Part shown: in pieces, positions 17,398-26,584 of the stretch | Layout of the letters: every line of letters begins with the position of its first letter | How positions within the stretch are numbered: position 1 is the first letter of the stretch | Assembly (NCBI GenBank): GCA_023382535.1 | Contig: JAHDWA010000037.1 | Span: 41,503 to 105,502, forward strand | DNA length: 64,000 nt | Reading direction: 5' to 3' | Source: Anaerolineae bacterium | GTDB lineage: Bacteria > Chloroflexota > Anaerolineae > 4572-78 > J111 | Made by a program: the position numbers and the translations under genes | The notes under the pieces: generated by a model | What the model was told of the DNA's origin: nothing | The model's database searches: none | What the model saw: only the letters and a program-made list of their open reading frames with translations

Positions 17398-18623
17398 TTC
17401 CCCGCTTAAAACCCTCACTTGACCACCGGGAAATTTTTACCTTATTGCATCCGCAAACCGCCGATGCAGTCTCTCGATTTGAAATGGAATTTGCTCAAAC
17501 ATTTGACGCTGAAGCAGCTATTGCTTTTCCATATGGACGGAGCGCGTTGTGGGCTATCTTTAAAGCATTGGGAATTAAAAATACTGAAATAATAATGCCT
17601 GCTTATACGTGTTCGGTTGTTGCGCACGCAACTGTCTTGAGTGAGAATCAGCCCCGTTTCGTTGATATCACCTTGACCGATTACAATATGGACTTAGGTC
17701 ACGTTGAAAGGGCAATCAACGAACAGACACGGGCCGTCATCGCGACCCACTTGTTTGGGTATCCACTTGATGTAGATAGACTAACTACAATCGTTCACGC
17801 CGCAGAGAGACGATTTGGCCATAAGATTTGGGTTATTCAGGATTGCGCCCACGCCTTTGGAGCCTGTTGGCAAGGACGATTGGTCAGCAATGCAGGCGAT
17901 GTTGCGTTATATGGGCTTAATATTAGTAAGATGATGACTTCGATCTTTGGGGGGATGTTGACAACAAATAACGCAGATTTAGCGGAACAACTCAGGCAGT
18001 GGCGTGACGAACACTTTAATAACCCCAATTTTGTCAAAGCTTTACAGCGGCGCTTATATCTAATGGCTATCTACCCTGCATTTAATCAGCGGGCGTATAG
18101 TTTTGTTAATTGGCTACAGGAGAAAACCTCACTTCTTAACCGGTTGACAAAAGCCTATCATCTTGATGAGAAAATTCATTTTCCACCGGATTATTTAGAT
18201 CGAATGACTGCTGTGGAAGCGCAAGTTGGCAGAGTCCAACTCCACAAATATCCAGAAATCGTTCGGCAGCGGCAAGAAACCGCGCAATTTTATTCCGAAC
18301 ACCTGCCGGCTTCAGCCAGTTGGGTTTTGCCGCCTATAGTTGAGGGGGCAACTTACTCCCATTACGTGGTGCGGGTATCAGACCGGCGTTCCTGGCTCAG
18401 GGTGGCTCGCAAAGCAGCCATAGAATTTGGGCAGTTAATCGAATATTCCATCCCTGAGATGCGCACTTATCAGAAATATACAAACGGCGCGGAGTTTCCT
18501 AACGCTCGATTGGCAATGCAGTCAACGATAAATTTACCAATCCATCATGGTATTACAAAAACAAAACGGCAAAAGATTGTCAATCTGGTGCATTCAGTCA
18601 TGTCCAACCAGAATTACTCTTGA
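17394..18623 (+). CDS. DegT/DnrJ/EryC1/StrS-family PLP aminotransferase
   Basis: A 409-residue enzyme of the sugar aminotransferase superfamily, which uses PLP and glutamate to put an amino group on keto-sugar nucleotides. FPYGRSALWAIFKAL is the phosphate-binding segment, IMPAYTCSVVAHATVLSENQ follows, IQDCAHAFGACWQG holds the PLP-pairing Asp, and GLNISKMMTSIFGG places the Schiff-base Lys at 179. With the formyltransferase two genes downstream this suggests an N-formyl amino sugar. Members of this family also have other roles, so the exact substrate is open. Confidence 0.88.
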   Translation: MIPRLKPSLDHREIFTLLHPQTADAVSRFEMEFAQTFDAEAAIAFPYGRSALWAIFKALGIKNTEIIMPAYTCSVVAHATVLSENQPRFVDITLTDYNMDLGHVERAINEQTRAVIATHLFGYPLDVDRLTTIVHAAERRFGHKIWVIQDCAHAFGACWQGRLVSNAGDVALYGLNISKMMTSIFGGMLTTNNADLAEQLRQWRDEHFNNPNFVKALQRRLYLMAIYPAFNQRAYSFVNWLQEKTSLLNRLTKAYHLDEKIHFPPDYLDRMTAVEAQVGRVQLHKYPEIVRQRQETAQFYSEHLPASASWVLPPIVEGATYSHYVVRVSDRRSWLRVARKAAIEFGQLIEYSIPEMRTYQKYTNGAEFPNARLAMQSTINLPIHHGITKTKRQKIVNLVHSVMSNQNYS

Positions 18624-18644
18624 CAGAGGAATCTTATAACTATT

Positions 18645-19412
18645 ATGACACGCCATGTCTCATCTGATTTTCGGACACATTGGCAAACAAATAATCTAAC
18701 CGAGGTCAGCATAACCAAGAAAATTGAGGCTAAACAATTCTTACATCCTCTTTTGACCCGCCTCCAAAACGCGGTTGATACCATGCACATTTTGGATGTG
18801 GGTTGTGGGGATGGCGTCCATGCGGTAGCCTTGGTCGAGGCCGGACTAGGCAAACACTATTGTTATGGCCTTGATCTGTCGCCCGAAGCTGTGCGTTTAG
18901 CTGAAGCGCGAATTCGGACCACCGCGGACAAAAATATCTCTTTTCAGGTGGGAAATGTTCTGACTCTACCCTATCATGAGGCCAGTTTCGATAACGTTTT
19001 TTCGTACGGTGTCCTGGCTTATACCGGAGACCCAGAACGTGCTTTGGACGAAATGATCCGTGTTTGTAAACCCGGAGGCGTAGTGAGCATATGGCTTTAT
19101 CCCAAAGCTGATGGTTTGGGGGGGCGCCTATTCGGATTGACTCGTAATATCTGCCGGCGGCTGGGACGACAGTTTTCAAAACCGATAATTTATACAATTG
19201 CTCTCTTATTACCAATCTTGCCTGTACGTTCTGGTATTAATCTTTTCAATGCTACCTGGCAACAATGTGTGGAAGTGGTCGAAGTTAACTTGTTACCCCA
19301 AGTGCTTGATTTCTATACCCTGGATGAAGTATTAACCTGGTTTCGCAGCCGAAACCTAACAATTGAATTTATTGATGAAGATCGTCCGATAACGATATGG
19401 GCGCGCATTTAA
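18645..19412 (+). CDS. Class I SAM-dependent methyltransferase
   Basis: A 255-residue enzyme with motif I ILDVGCGDGVHAVALVEAG, acidic LDLSPEAVRLAEAR, VGNVLTLPYHEASFDNVFSYGVL and VCKPGGVVSIWLYP. Not closely similar to the methyltransferase at 16558, so the pathway probably has two methylation steps. AGAGGAA lies upstream of the ATG. Its last 16 nt overlap the formyltransferase start, consistent with one transcript. Acceptor unknown. Confidence 0.87.
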   Translation: MTRHVSSDFRTHWQTNNLTEVSITKKIEAKQFLHPLLTRLQNAVDTMHILDVGCGDGVHAVALVEAGLGKHYCYGLDLSPEAVRLAEARIRTTADKNISFQVGNVLTLPYHEASFDNVFSYGVLAYTGDPERALDEMIRVCKPGGVVSIWLYPKADGLGGRLFGLTRNICRRLGRQFSKPIIYTIALLLPILPVRSGINLFNATWQQCVEVVEVNLLPQVLDFYTLDEVLTWFRSRNLTIEFIDEDRPITIWARI

Positions 19413-20233
19413 AAGTAGCGATATTAGCCAACGGCGACCCAACGAGCAGCGCTATATTTCGGGCAGTATGCGATGATCCACGTTTAGAGGTCGTATGTGT
19501 TGCCTTCACCGCAACTTTGACGAAATCTCAAGGATTTTGGCAAGGTGTATACGATATTTTTCGTGCGGCGGGTCTACCATATTTTATTTATATCTGCTTT
19601 TGGAATGGCGTGTTCTCTCTGAAAGAATGGCTGATGTGGCATCTGCCGTTTCTAAAACAAATCTTCCCGGAGTTTTTCTCATTAAAGCTTTGGGCTAGAA
19701 ATCAGAATATAGACATTGTTTCATCCCCGGATTTCAATGCGCCAGAATTTTTGGAAAGATTAATTGATCATCAACCGGATGTGATTTTGACGCGAATCAA
19801 TCAAATTTTGAAAGAACCAATTCTAAATAGCGCCCCCCATGGATGTTGGTGTTTTCATTCATCAGAACTACCGAAGTATCAGGGCATTGCCGCCGAATTT
19901 CATAGCTTGCTCAATGATGAACAGAGTGTTGGCTTTACCGTAATGCAAATGGAGCGTAAGTTAGACAACGGTCCCATCATCAAGCAGGGCTGTATACCAA
20001 TTCCTGATGGTATCACCTTACACCGACTGATTCAGGATAACAACCTATTTGCCCAGAAAATTATCCGTGAGGCGATTGATGATCTGTTGTTTGATCAGAT
20101 AAAACTCACGCCACAAAATATTGATCAGAAATCCTATTTTTCCTGGCCAACTTCGCCGCAAACACAGACGTTTCGACAAAAAGGCTTACGCTATATATCC
20201 TTTCGAGAGGCGATATCTTATCTCTTCGCGTGA
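19397..20233 (+). CDS. Formyltransferase-family protein lacking the catalytic Asn
   Basis: A 278-residue protein of the folate-dependent formyltransferase fold (Fmt, PurN, ArnA, sugar N-formyltransferases). The HxSLLPxYRG-type motif is present as HSSELPKYQG with His154, and LDNGPI provides Asp190. In characterised enzymes the triad is Asn-x-His plus Asp; here the Asn position is Cys152 (CFH in place of NVH). An N-terminal stretch of ~60 residues rich in aromatics (LPYFIYICFW) is an insertion relative to the minimal fold. It may be a sugar N-formyltransferase with altered chemistry, or no longer catalytic. Last gene of the island. Confidence 0.78.
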   Translation: MGAHLKVAILANGDPTSSAIFRAVCDDPRLEVVCVAFTATLTKSQGFWQGVYDIFRAAGLPYFIYICFWNGVFSLKEWLMWHLPFLKQIFPEFFSLKLWARNQNIDIVSSPDFNAPEFLERLIDHQPDVILTRINQILKEPILNSAPHGCWCFHSSELPKYQGIAAEFHSLLNDEQSVGFTVMQMERKLDNGPIIKQGCIPIPDGITLHRLIQDNNLFAQKIIREAIDDLLFDQIKLTPQNIDQKSYFSWPTSPQTQTFRQKGLRYISFREAISYLFA

Positions 20234-20246
20234 TGAGGATGTCAAA

Positions 20247-21173
20247 TTATCTTCTAAGCTGCCCCAAAACAGCCTGCGAATGGGGATCGAGCGGCGCTTC
20301 CAACTGAATGGTTTCGCCGGTGCGGGGATGCTGGAAGGCCAGCCGCCAGGCGTGGAGGAACTGCCGCTTGAGGCCGAGGGCATTCTTCTTGCGGCCGTAA
20401 ACCGTGTCGCCGACCACCGGGCATTTGAGCCAGGCCAGGTGAACCCGAATCTGGTGGGTCCGGCCCGTTTCCAGGCCGATTTCCAGCAGGCTGTAAGCGC
20501 CAAAATCCTCGATGACCCGGTAATGGGTCCGGGCCGGTTTGCCGTCAGCCCGCGGGGCGATTTTCTGGCGAAAGCGGGGATCGCGGCCCAGGGGAACGTC
20601 AATGATGCCTTCAGCGGCTTCGGGCCGGCCAAAGACCAGGGCCAGGTAAATCTTCTCGACGGTTCTGGCTTTGAACTGCTGCTGCAAGCGGCGCAGCGCC
20701 GCCGGGGTCCGGGCGACGATCATCAGCCCGGAGGTGTCCCGGTCCAGCCGGTGGACGATGCCGGGCCGGTCGGCTGCGCCGGAGTCGTCTTCCGCCAGCA
20801 CCGCCAAATCGGGGTAGCGGGCCAGCAGGGCGTTGACCAGGGTGCCGCTGGTATGTCCCTGCGCCGGGTGAACGACCATCCCGGCCGGCTTGTTGATGAC
20901 GACCAGATCGTCGTCTTCGTAAACAACGTCCAGGGGCGTCGTCTCCGGCTGAAGGGCAGCTGGTTCGGGTGCGGGCAGGTGAACGGTGACGACATCGCCG
21001 GGCTGGAGGGCAGCACTGGGCCGGGCTGGCTGGCCGGCGACCAAGACCTGGCCCTGACGGATTAATTTTTGCAACTGTGAGCGGGAAAGCTGGGGGATAG
21101 ATTGGGCCAGCCATTGATCCAGGCGCGCGGCGGGTTGGTCAACTTGGAGGTAAAGGGGTTGTGCTGTGGACAT
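20247..21173 (-). CDS. rluD: RluC/RluD-type 23S rRNA pseudouridine synthase
   Basis: A 308-residue RNA-modifying enzyme with an N-terminal S4 RNA-binding domain (RLDQWLAQSIPQLSRSQLQKLIRQGQV) and the RluA-family catalytic domain. GIVHRLDRDTSGLMI carries the catalytic Asp in the HRLDxxTSG signature, and GRTHQIRVHLA and HAWRLAFQHP follow. It converts specific uridines in rRNA, probably 23S, to pseudouridine. Start set at 21173 (MSTAQP) rather than 21191. Last gene after lspA and a small gene. Convergent with the glycan island, 13 bp apart. The paralogue (C or D type) is not certain. Confidence 0.87.
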   Translation of the reverse strand: MSTAQPLYLQVDQPAARLDQWLAQSIPQLSRSQLQKLIRQGQVLVAGQPARPSAALQPGDVVTVHLPAPEPAALQPETTPLDVVYEDDDLVVINKPAGMVVHPAQGHTSGTLVNALLARYPDLAVLAEDDSGAADRPGIVHRLDRDTSGLMIVARTPAALRRLQQQFKARTVEKIYLALVFGRPEAAEGIIDVPLGRDPRFRQKIAPRADGKPARTHYRVIEDFGAYSLLEIGLETGRTHQIRVHLAWLKCPVVGDTVYGRKKNALGLKRQFLHAWRLAFQHPRTGETIQLEAPLDPHSQAVLGQLRR

Positions 21174-21180
21174 AAAACAG

Positions 21181-21256
21181 CAGGGGAGCAAGGGGGCGGG
21201 GGAGCAGGGGGGCCAAAAAGATTTCTCCTCAGCCCCCCTGCTCCTCTACACCCCTG
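21181..21256. repeat. Hairpin repeat of the GGGGAGCAGGGG family
   Basis: GAGCAGGGGGGC (21202-21213) is a perfect complement of GCCCCCCTGCTC (21232-21243), framed by further GCAGGGG copies. Lies between the small gene and rluD and could act as an mRNA processing or attenuation hairpin. Confidence 0.8.
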
Positions 21257-21532
21257 CTACTTGTGCTGGCGGGCTTTTTCCAGGGCGTGCGTGGCCATGC
21301 TGGAGTGAGAGCCACCGGCCTGTTTGAAGGCCCGGCGGCGCTGCAAAATGCGGTGATCGTGCAGCAGCTTAACCGGCAAAGCCCAGCGGTCAATATGCGC
21401 CGTGGAGCGCAGGCGGAAGCCAAAAACCAACTGGCGCACTCGCCGCCCCAGTTCCGCCGCTTTTTGGCTGTAGGCGGTCAGTTTATGCAAAAGGGTCTGG
21501 CGCAAAGAAGCTCGATCAGCCGGATGGCTCAT
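21257..21532 (-). CDS. Small basic protein of unknown function, lspA operon
   Basis: Encodes 91 residues, Arg/Lys/His-rich, without membrane helix or Cys motif (MSHPADRASLRQTLLHKL to HALEKARQHK). Not recognised. It is supported as a real gene by an excellent Shine-Dalgarno (GGGAGG, 6 nt upstream) and by a 4-nt ATGA overlap with the lspA stop. The pattern suggests a predicted nucleic-acid- or ribosome-associated helical protein, but that is only a guess from composition. Confidence 0.6.
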   Translation of the reverse strand: MSHPADRASLRQTLLHKLTAYSQKAAELGRRVRQLVFGFRLRSTAHIDRWALPVKLLHDHRILQRRRAFKQAGGSHSSMATHALEKARQHK

Positions 21533-22062
21533 AAATTGCCTCCCTCGGGCAGGTTGGAAGATTTTTCGACCTGCTCCAAAGATTGTTCTTCATTCCACAA
21601 GAAATAGGCTAAAATCGCTACCCCGAGCACAATGGATAAATCGGCCAGGTTAAAGATAGGCCAAAAACCGATATCCACAAAATCCACCACAAAGCCCCGG
21701 TTGATGCGATCCACCAGATTGCCGAGTGCGCCGCCTAGTTGCAGTCCCAGGCTCAGCCGCACCCAGAAGTTATAGGTGGGCAGGTGGTGGTAAAAGATGA
21801 CAATCGAGGCGATGACCACAACCGCAATGACCATAAAAACGCCGCCGAGTTGGGGAAACATGCCAAAAGCCGCGCCGGTATTTCTGAGAAAGGTAAATTG
21901 AAAGATTTTGGCCAAGGCCGGGAAGAAACTCCACGAGCTTTGCTCAGGAATATTTTGGACGACCCAATACTTGGTAAGCTGATCGAGGGTAAAGACAACT
22001 GCCGCTATCCCAAGAATGGTCGGTAAGGCGGAACGCTTTTTGAGGGTTGACCAACGACTAAT
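21529..22062 (-). CDS. lspA: Lipoprotein signal peptidase LspA with apparent AUU start
   Basis: Membrane aspartic protease that removes the signal peptide of prolipoproteins; two lipoprotein substrates are encoded in this window. The frame gives four helices, an N-terminal FTLDQLTKYWVVQN (DQxTK motif), LRNTGAAFG, GALGNLVDRI and VVDFVDIGFWPIFNLAD, with catalytic Asp residues in GNLVDR and FNLAD. These N-terminal motifs lie upstream of the first canonical start (TTG 21915). The frame has no ATG/GTG/TTG before it. ATT at 22062 is placed 8 nt after AAGGAG and after a good promoter, giving 177 aa, the right size. An AUU start is therefore likely. Confidence 0.9.
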   Translation of the reverse strand: MSRWSTLKKRSALPTILGIAAVVFTLDQLTKYWVVQNIPEQSSWSFFPALAKIFQFTFLRNTGAAFGMFPQLGGVFMVIAVVVIASIVIFYHHLPTYNFWVRLSLGLQLGGALGNLVDRINRGFVVDFVDIGFWPIFNLADLSIVLGVAILAYFLWNEEQSLEQVEKSSNLPEGGNL

Positions 22063-22093
22063 GAGAAATTCTCCTTTTTGTTCTGACGTTTTT

Positions 22094-22122
22094 ATTGTAC
22101 CTCACTCCCAACCAATCTGCAA
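22094..22122 (-). promoter_or_regulatory. Promoter of lspA
   Basis: On the minus strand TTGCAG (-35) and TACAAT (-10) are separated by 17 bp. Transcription from here would begin just upstream of the AAGGAG and AUU start and would include no other start codon. Confidence 0.7.
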
Positions 22123-22150
22123 CAATATTATGTTCCTACCCAGATTTTGT

Positions 22151-22185
22151 ACTCTCGTTCCCAGGCTGAGTTTGGGAACGAGAGT
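22151..22185. repeat. Perfect 13-bp stem-loop, GTTCCCA family
   Basis: ACTCTCGTTCCCA pairs with TGGGAACGAGAGT around a 9-nt loop. A sibling lies at 54193-54222 and a decayed one at 38573-38606. Sits between the divergent lspA and YfhO promoters. Confidence 0.85.
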
Positions 22186-22208
22186 AATTGTTCTATCCCT
22201 CCGGCAAG

Positions 22209-22238
22209 TTGGCAACTTGTCCGACCCCGTGTTACAAT
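22209..22238 (+). promoter_or_regulatory. Promoter of the YfhO-family gene
   Basis: TTGGCA and TACAAT with an 18-bp spacer. It places the transcript start near 22245 and rules out the upstream ATG at 22188 as start. Confidence 0.6.
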
Positions 22239-22268
22239 CGGCCTAACTTTTCCCTTTTGCGAGTCATT

Positions 22269-24695
22269 TTGCCTAACATTTCTAACCGGACCTCTCTGCG
22301 CCCGCCGTTGTGGACTCTTGGCCTTTACCTGATCCTCCCCTTTTTAGCTTTCCCCGAAATCATTTTTGGCGGCCAAACGCTGTATCGCACCGATATAAGC
22401 TGGATTCATTATCCCGGCCACATTTTTATGGCCAGTGAGTGGCTGGCCGGGCGAGTCCCGCTGTGGGACCCGTACCGGCAGGCGGGCATGCCCATGCTGG
22501 CCGAACCCCAGATTGGCGTGCTTTACCCGCTGCGCGCCCTATTCTTAAGCCCGCTTTCGCCTTCGCTCGAACTCTCTCTGTTCATTCTGCTGCACTTTCC
22601 TCTGGCCGCGCTTTTTACCTATCTTTTGGCCCGCTCGCTGGGATTAAGCCAAACGGCCGCAACGCTGGCCGGCCTGGTTTTTGGCTTTGGCGGCTTTTTG
22701 ATGGCCCAGGTTTCCAACGTAAACATTATGACCGGGGCGATCTGGTTGCCGCTCGCTCTCTACGCGGTAATGCAAGCCACCCGGCGGCGCAGTTGGCAGG
22801 CCGCCCTGTTGGCCGGCCTGCCGCTGGCTCTGCAAACCTTGACCGCCCATTCCCAGATTATTTTTTACACCCTGGTTACGGTGGCCGGATATGGGCTGTA
22901 CCGGCTGGCCGTGGATTTCCTGGCCGGCCCGCCGCCCCTCCGACACGATCTCCGTTATGCCCTCCAGACCGGACTCCTGGTGGCGGCGGCGATAGTCACC
23001 AGCCTGCTGTTGGCCGCGCCCCAGCTCCTGCCCAGCAGCGAGCTGCTGCAATTTACCCTGCGCTCGCAGGATCGCGGGCTGGATTTGCTGACGGAAAACT
23101 CGCTCCACCCGCTGATGTGGCTCAACCTGCTTCTCCCCAGTGCTTTTGGCAATAATGTGATTGGCTTTAAGGGGGGCGACCCTTTTCAAGAGGTTTTTAC
23201 TTATGCGGGCTTTCTGCCGCTGCTGCTGGCGGTGGTGGGTCTGCGGGCGCGGCGGCAGCCTGACCAGCCTTTTTTTATCCTCCTCCTCGTCAGCGCCGGC
23301 GTGCTGGCGCTGGGCGACCACACCCCGCTCTACCGCTACGTCATCCAGTATCTGCCCGGTTTCGACCTGTTCCGCATCCCTGCCCGCTGGTTGATGGTCG
23401 TCACCCTGGCCCTGGCCGTGCTGGCCGGATTTGGCCTGGACCTGCTGCTTGAAAAGGGTTTATCCCGGCGGGCGCTGGCGCTTCTTTTAGGCGGGGGACT
23501 GCTCGTTGCTTTGGGCTTGCTCTTGATTTGGGGCTTCAGGACGGATTTGTCGGCGTGGAGCGGCCAGCTCGACGGCTCTTACGGCCAGTTAACCAGCGCC
23601 TTTTTGAGCAAAGCTCTTAGCCCTAACCCCATTTACCAGCAGCGCCTGTTGCTGCGCTGGGCTTTCGGGCTAAACACGACCGCTTTTTTGTTACTGGCTA
23701 ACCTCGCCGCTGCGTCTATCCTGCTGGGACTGTGGACCACGCGGCGTATCAGTGAGCCAACATTTACCGACTTGACCCTCCTGGCGGTCAGCCTCGACCT
23801 GCTCCTGGCCGGCGGGACGGCGATCAACCCGGTCAGGCCGGAGCAGCGCTGGCAGGCGTTGTCGGGCGGGGCGCGCTACGTGCTGGAACACGTCGGCGCG
23901 GCGCGAGTCTTTCCCCTGGGCGTCAGCGGCGAAGACGAGTCGGCGCGCAACCTGGGCCAGTATTTTCCCTCGGCCTACGGCGTCCATAGCGCCAGCGGCT
24001 ACAGTTCGCCCTTAAAGCTCGCCCGTTACGAGAACTTCCTGGACGAAGCCGACCCGGTGCAGGCCATCCAGGTGCTGGCCGTGCGCTATTTGCTGACCGA
24101 AGGGCAGATGGGGGCAGACGTAGCCGCCACCTATCCCCTGGTTTACAGCGACGCCCACTCTTACGTCTACGAGAACAAACAGCCGCTGCCACGAGCGTTC
24201 GTGGTCCATCAGGCAGTCCTGGCCGGCAGCCCGGCCGAGGCGCTGGCCTTTTTTCAGCGCCGCACCCTCGATCCCAGGCAGACGGTGGTGCTGGAGAGCG
24301 AGCCGGAAGAAACTCCTCCGGCTCTGGCTCCCCTCAACACGCCGGCGTCCAGCACCGTGGAAATTGTCGCCGAAAATCCGCAGCAGCTAGAAATTGAAGC
24401 CAGCCTGTCCGCCGACGGCTACCTGGTGCTGCTGGATACTTTTTTCCCCGGCTGGGAGGCTACCGTTGACGGTCAGCCCACGCTCATTTACCGGGCCGAT
24501 TACCTGGGCCGGGCCGTGTTTGTCCCGGCCGGGGAGCACACCATCCGCTTTGAGTACCGGCCCTGGTCATTCCGGCTGGGTCTCTGGCTGGCCCTGCTCA
24601 CCCTTGTTGTTTTAGCGGCGACAGCCTTTCTTTCACGCCGAAAATCAAGCGCGAATTTCCTGCCGTTGAAACAGGACGTAGCCTACCGCGAATAA
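22269..24695 (+). CDS. YfhO-family membrane protein (putative glycosyltransferase-related)
   Basis: About 808 residues with some 12 membrane helices and an extracytoplasmic C-terminal domain. [43 protein letters not shown] and the C-terminal [45 protein letters not shown] are typical of bacterial YfhO proteins, associated with lipoteichoic acid glycosylation in Gram-positives but of uncertain activity elsewhere. Start taken as TTG 22269, after a promoter; ATT 22266 directly before it cannot be excluded. The 3' end overlaps the end of the convergent permease gene by 51 bp. Confidence 0.82.
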   Translation: MPNISNRTSLRPPLWTLGLYLILPFLAFPEIIFGGQTLYRTDISWIHYPGHIFMASEWLAGRVPLWDPYRQAGMPMLAEPQIGVLYPLRALFLSPLSPSLELSLFILLHFPLAALFTYLLARSLGLSQTAATLAGLVFGFGGFLMAQVSNVNIMTGAIWLPLALYAVMQATRRRSWQAALLAGLPLALQTLTAHSQIIFYTLVTVAGYGLYRLAVDFLAGPPPLRHDLRYALQTGLLVAAAIVTSLLLAAPQLLPSSELLQFTLRSQDRGLDLLTENSLHPLMWLNLLLPSAFGNNVIGFKGGDPFQEVFTYAGFLPLLLAVVGLRARRQPDQPFFILLLVSAGVLALGDHTPLYRYVIQYLPGFDLFRIPARWLMVVTLALAVLAGFGLDLLLEKGLSRRALALLLGGGLLVALGLLLIWGFRTDLSAWSGQLDGSYGQLTSAFLSKALSPNPIYQQRLLLRWAFGLNTTAFLLLANLAAASILLGLWTTRRISEPTFTDLTLLAVSLDLLLAGGTAINPVRPEQRWQALSGGARYVLEHVGAARVFPLGVSGEDESARNLGQYFPSAYGVHSASGYSSPLKLARYENFLDEADPVQAIQVLAVRYLLTEGQMGADVAATYPLVYSDAHSYVYENKQPLPRAFVVHQAVLAGSPAEALAFFQRRTLDPRQTVVLESEPEETPPALAPLNTPASSTVEIVAENPQQLEIEASLSADGYLVLLDTFFPGWEATVDGQPTLIYRADYLGRAVFVPAGEHTIRFEYRPWSFRLGLWLALLTLVVLAATAFLSRRKSSANFLPLKQDVAYRE

Positions 24696-25631
24696 CAGAA
24701 TTGTCGCTGCAATCAACCCGGTCAGGCTCGGCCACATGAGCAGGAGACTCTGGCCCAGGGGCAGCGGCGCGCCTAAGACTGCCCCTTGCAGTTGGATCGG
24801 CAGCACCAACCCCAATGAACGCACCGCCGGATTGAGCAAGGCCACCATCGCTTCGCCAAAGAGTGTGTTGGGCGATAGGCGGCTCAAGGCCAGTTCCAGT
24901 TGGGCCTGCTGCAAAATGGTTTCGGGCGCGGCCAGTTGGGCCGGAATCAACGCCTGGGCCAGCAGGCTGGCAACGACGCCCCAGAAGACCATGAAGAACA
25001 ACCAGACGGCCATCGAGGCCAGGGCGGCGGTGGCCGGCTGGCGGAAGATGATCGAGCAGAGCATGGCCAGGGCCAGCCAGATACCGCCATAGAAAATTGT
25101 CACTCCTAAAAACCAGAGGCTGCGAGCCACTTCCTCACCGCTGGGCGGCACCCCCAGCCCCAGCAGCCCCAGGCCGATGATCAGCAGCCAGATGGTGGTC
25201 AGGGTCAGCGCCAGGGTGAACAGCCCGGCCAGGAATTTGCCCAACAGCAGCGCATCGCGATAGATCGGTTGGGCCAGTACCCGCGACAGGGTGCGCTGGT
25301 TAAACTCGCCGTTGATCGAGTCGAAGGCCAGGGCAATGGCGGTCAATGGAACCAGGAAACCCAAAAAACCGACAAAAGCCGGCAGCGGCTCGCGGGCGGT
25401 GGTAAAGAGGCGTAAAAAGAGGAACGGGTCTTGCCCAACCGCGTCGCGCAGGTTCTGCGCTGCCCCGTAAACCGTCCCGGCGGCGGTCAGCACGATGAGC
25501 AGTTCCAGGATGAGCATGCGCACGCTGGTCAAATTTTCGGCCATCTCTTTAGCAACCACGGCCCACAGGCCGGTCCAGGGGGAGCCTTCGCGGGTTTGCT
25601 CGCGCTTGACGGAATTAACTTGTGCCGACAT
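24645..25631 (-). CDS. ABC-2-type transporter permease
   Basis: Encodes 328 residues with six helices in the ABC-2 pattern: an amphipathic N-terminal [16 protein letters not shown], then AGTVYGAAQ, a large loop with [34 protein letters not shown], and a C-terminal YVLFQRQEI. The [11 protein letters not shown] loop is typical of NosY/CcmB-like permeases that pair with a separate ATPase. Start chosen at 25631 (MSAQVN), overlapping the ATPase end by 17 nt. Cargo unknown; the NEW3 protein upstream suggests a cell-surface function. Confidence 0.87.
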   Translation of the reverse strand: MSAQVNSVKREQTREGSPWTGLWAVVAKEMAENLTSVRMLILELLIVLTAAGTVYGAAQNLRDAVGQDPFLFLRLFTTAREPLPAFVGFLGFLVPLTAIALAFDSINGEFNQRTLSRVLAQPIYRDALLLGKFLAGLFTLALTLTTIWLLIIGLGLLGLGVPPSGEEVARSLWFLGVTIFYGGIWLALAMLCSIIFRQPATAALASMAVWLFFMVFWGVVASLLAQALIPAQLAAPETILQQAQLELALSRLSPNTLFGEAMVALLNPAVRSLGLVLPIQLQGAVLGAPLPLGQSLLLMWPSLTGLIAATILLFAVGYVLFQRQEIRA

Positions 25632-26568
25632 GGGCCACCTCCTGCTGCTGGAAATAACGGCTGTAAACTTCGTCAAGGCTGGGCATTTCGGCATTCAGCG
25701 AGAGCAGCCGGCCGCCGGCCTCGACGATGGCCCGCGCCGCTTCGGCCCGCAGGTCACTTTTGGCTTCAAGGTTATAGCCGCTCGAATCAGCCCGGCTGAC
25801 CTTGACGATACCCCTGAGTTGATTAAGTTTGACTTCTAACCCGGCCACGCCGTTGGCTTCCAGGTGAATCCGGTAGGCTCCGCCCAAAACCTGTTGGGCC
25901 AATTCTTTAACCGTACCCTCCAGCACCATCCTGCCCCGGTGAAAGAGGCCAACCCGATCACAAACAGCCTGAACCTGGTGGAGCAAATGGGACGAGAGCA
26001 TGATCGTGATGCCTTCGGCGCTCAGGCCGCGAATAATCTCCAGGAACTCGCGCGCGGCTTCCGGGTCAAGCCCCAGCGTCGGCTCATCCATAATGATGAG
26101 CTGCGGCTGCTTGAGCAGAAGTTCAGCCACACCCAAGCGCTGGCGCATCCCCCGTGAAAAGGTGCTGACTCGTTTGTCAATGACCTCGCCCAGGCCCATC
26201 TGGACCAGGGCGGCTTCGATGCGCCGGTTGGCCTCTTCTCGTGGCAAACCGTTTAACCGGTCGATGTAGATCAGGTTTTCTCGGGCGGTCAGATTGTCGT
26301 AAAAGCCGACCTGGTCGGGCAAATATCCTACCCGGGCCTTGACGCTGAGCGGCTGGCGCGACGGGTCAAAACCCAACACTTCCACCCGGCCGGCGGTCGG
26401 CTCGGTCAGGCCGAGCAGCATCAAAATCGTGGTGGTTTTACCCGCCCCGTTGGGGCCAAGCAGCCCAAAAATTTCACCCTGCCGGATGGTTAAATTGAGT
26501 TTATCTACGGCGATGAAGTCGCCGTAATGCTTGGAAAGCTCCCTGCTTTGCAGGACTACCTCAGGCAT
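25615..26568 (-). CDS. ABC transporter ATP-binding protein
   Basis: A 317-residue ATPase with Walker [12 protein letters not shown]-loop PDQVGFYD, signature [11 protein letters not shown], Walker [13 protein letters not shown] and H-loop LSSHLL. The ~90-residue C-terminal extension is typical of exporters paired with ABC-2 permeases. Partner: the permease encoded downstream with a 17-nt overlap. The NEW3 protein gene lies 16 bp upstream on the same strand and the three look like one operon. Confidence 0.93.
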   Translation of the reverse strand: MPEVVLQSRELSKHYGDFIAVDKLNLTIRQGEIFGLLGPNGAGKTTTILMLLGLTEPTAGRVEVLGFDPSRQPLSVKARVGYLPDQVGFYDNLTARENLIYIDRLNGLPREEANRRIEAALVQMGLGEVIDKRVSTFSRGMRQRLGVAELLLKQPQLIIMDEPTLGLDPEAAREFLEIIRGLSAEGITIMLSSHLLHQVQAVCDRVGLFHRGRMVLEGTVKELAQQVLGGAYRIHLEANGVAGLEVKLNQLRGIVKVSRADSSGYNLEAKSDLRAEAARAIVEAGGRLLSLNAEMPSLDEVYSRYFQQQEVAHVGTS

Positions 26569-26584
26569 GCTCTACCTCCTCGCC

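Noticed and set aside
20121..21065. Plus-strand ORF of 314 codons across rluD
   Set aside because: It is antisense to a clear pseudouridine synthase, and its product has no recognisable motif; long antisense frames are common in GC-rich DNA.
21181..21256. Intrinsic terminator after the small gene
   Set aside because: The hairpin is strong but has no T-run in the minus direction, and rluD needs to be read through.
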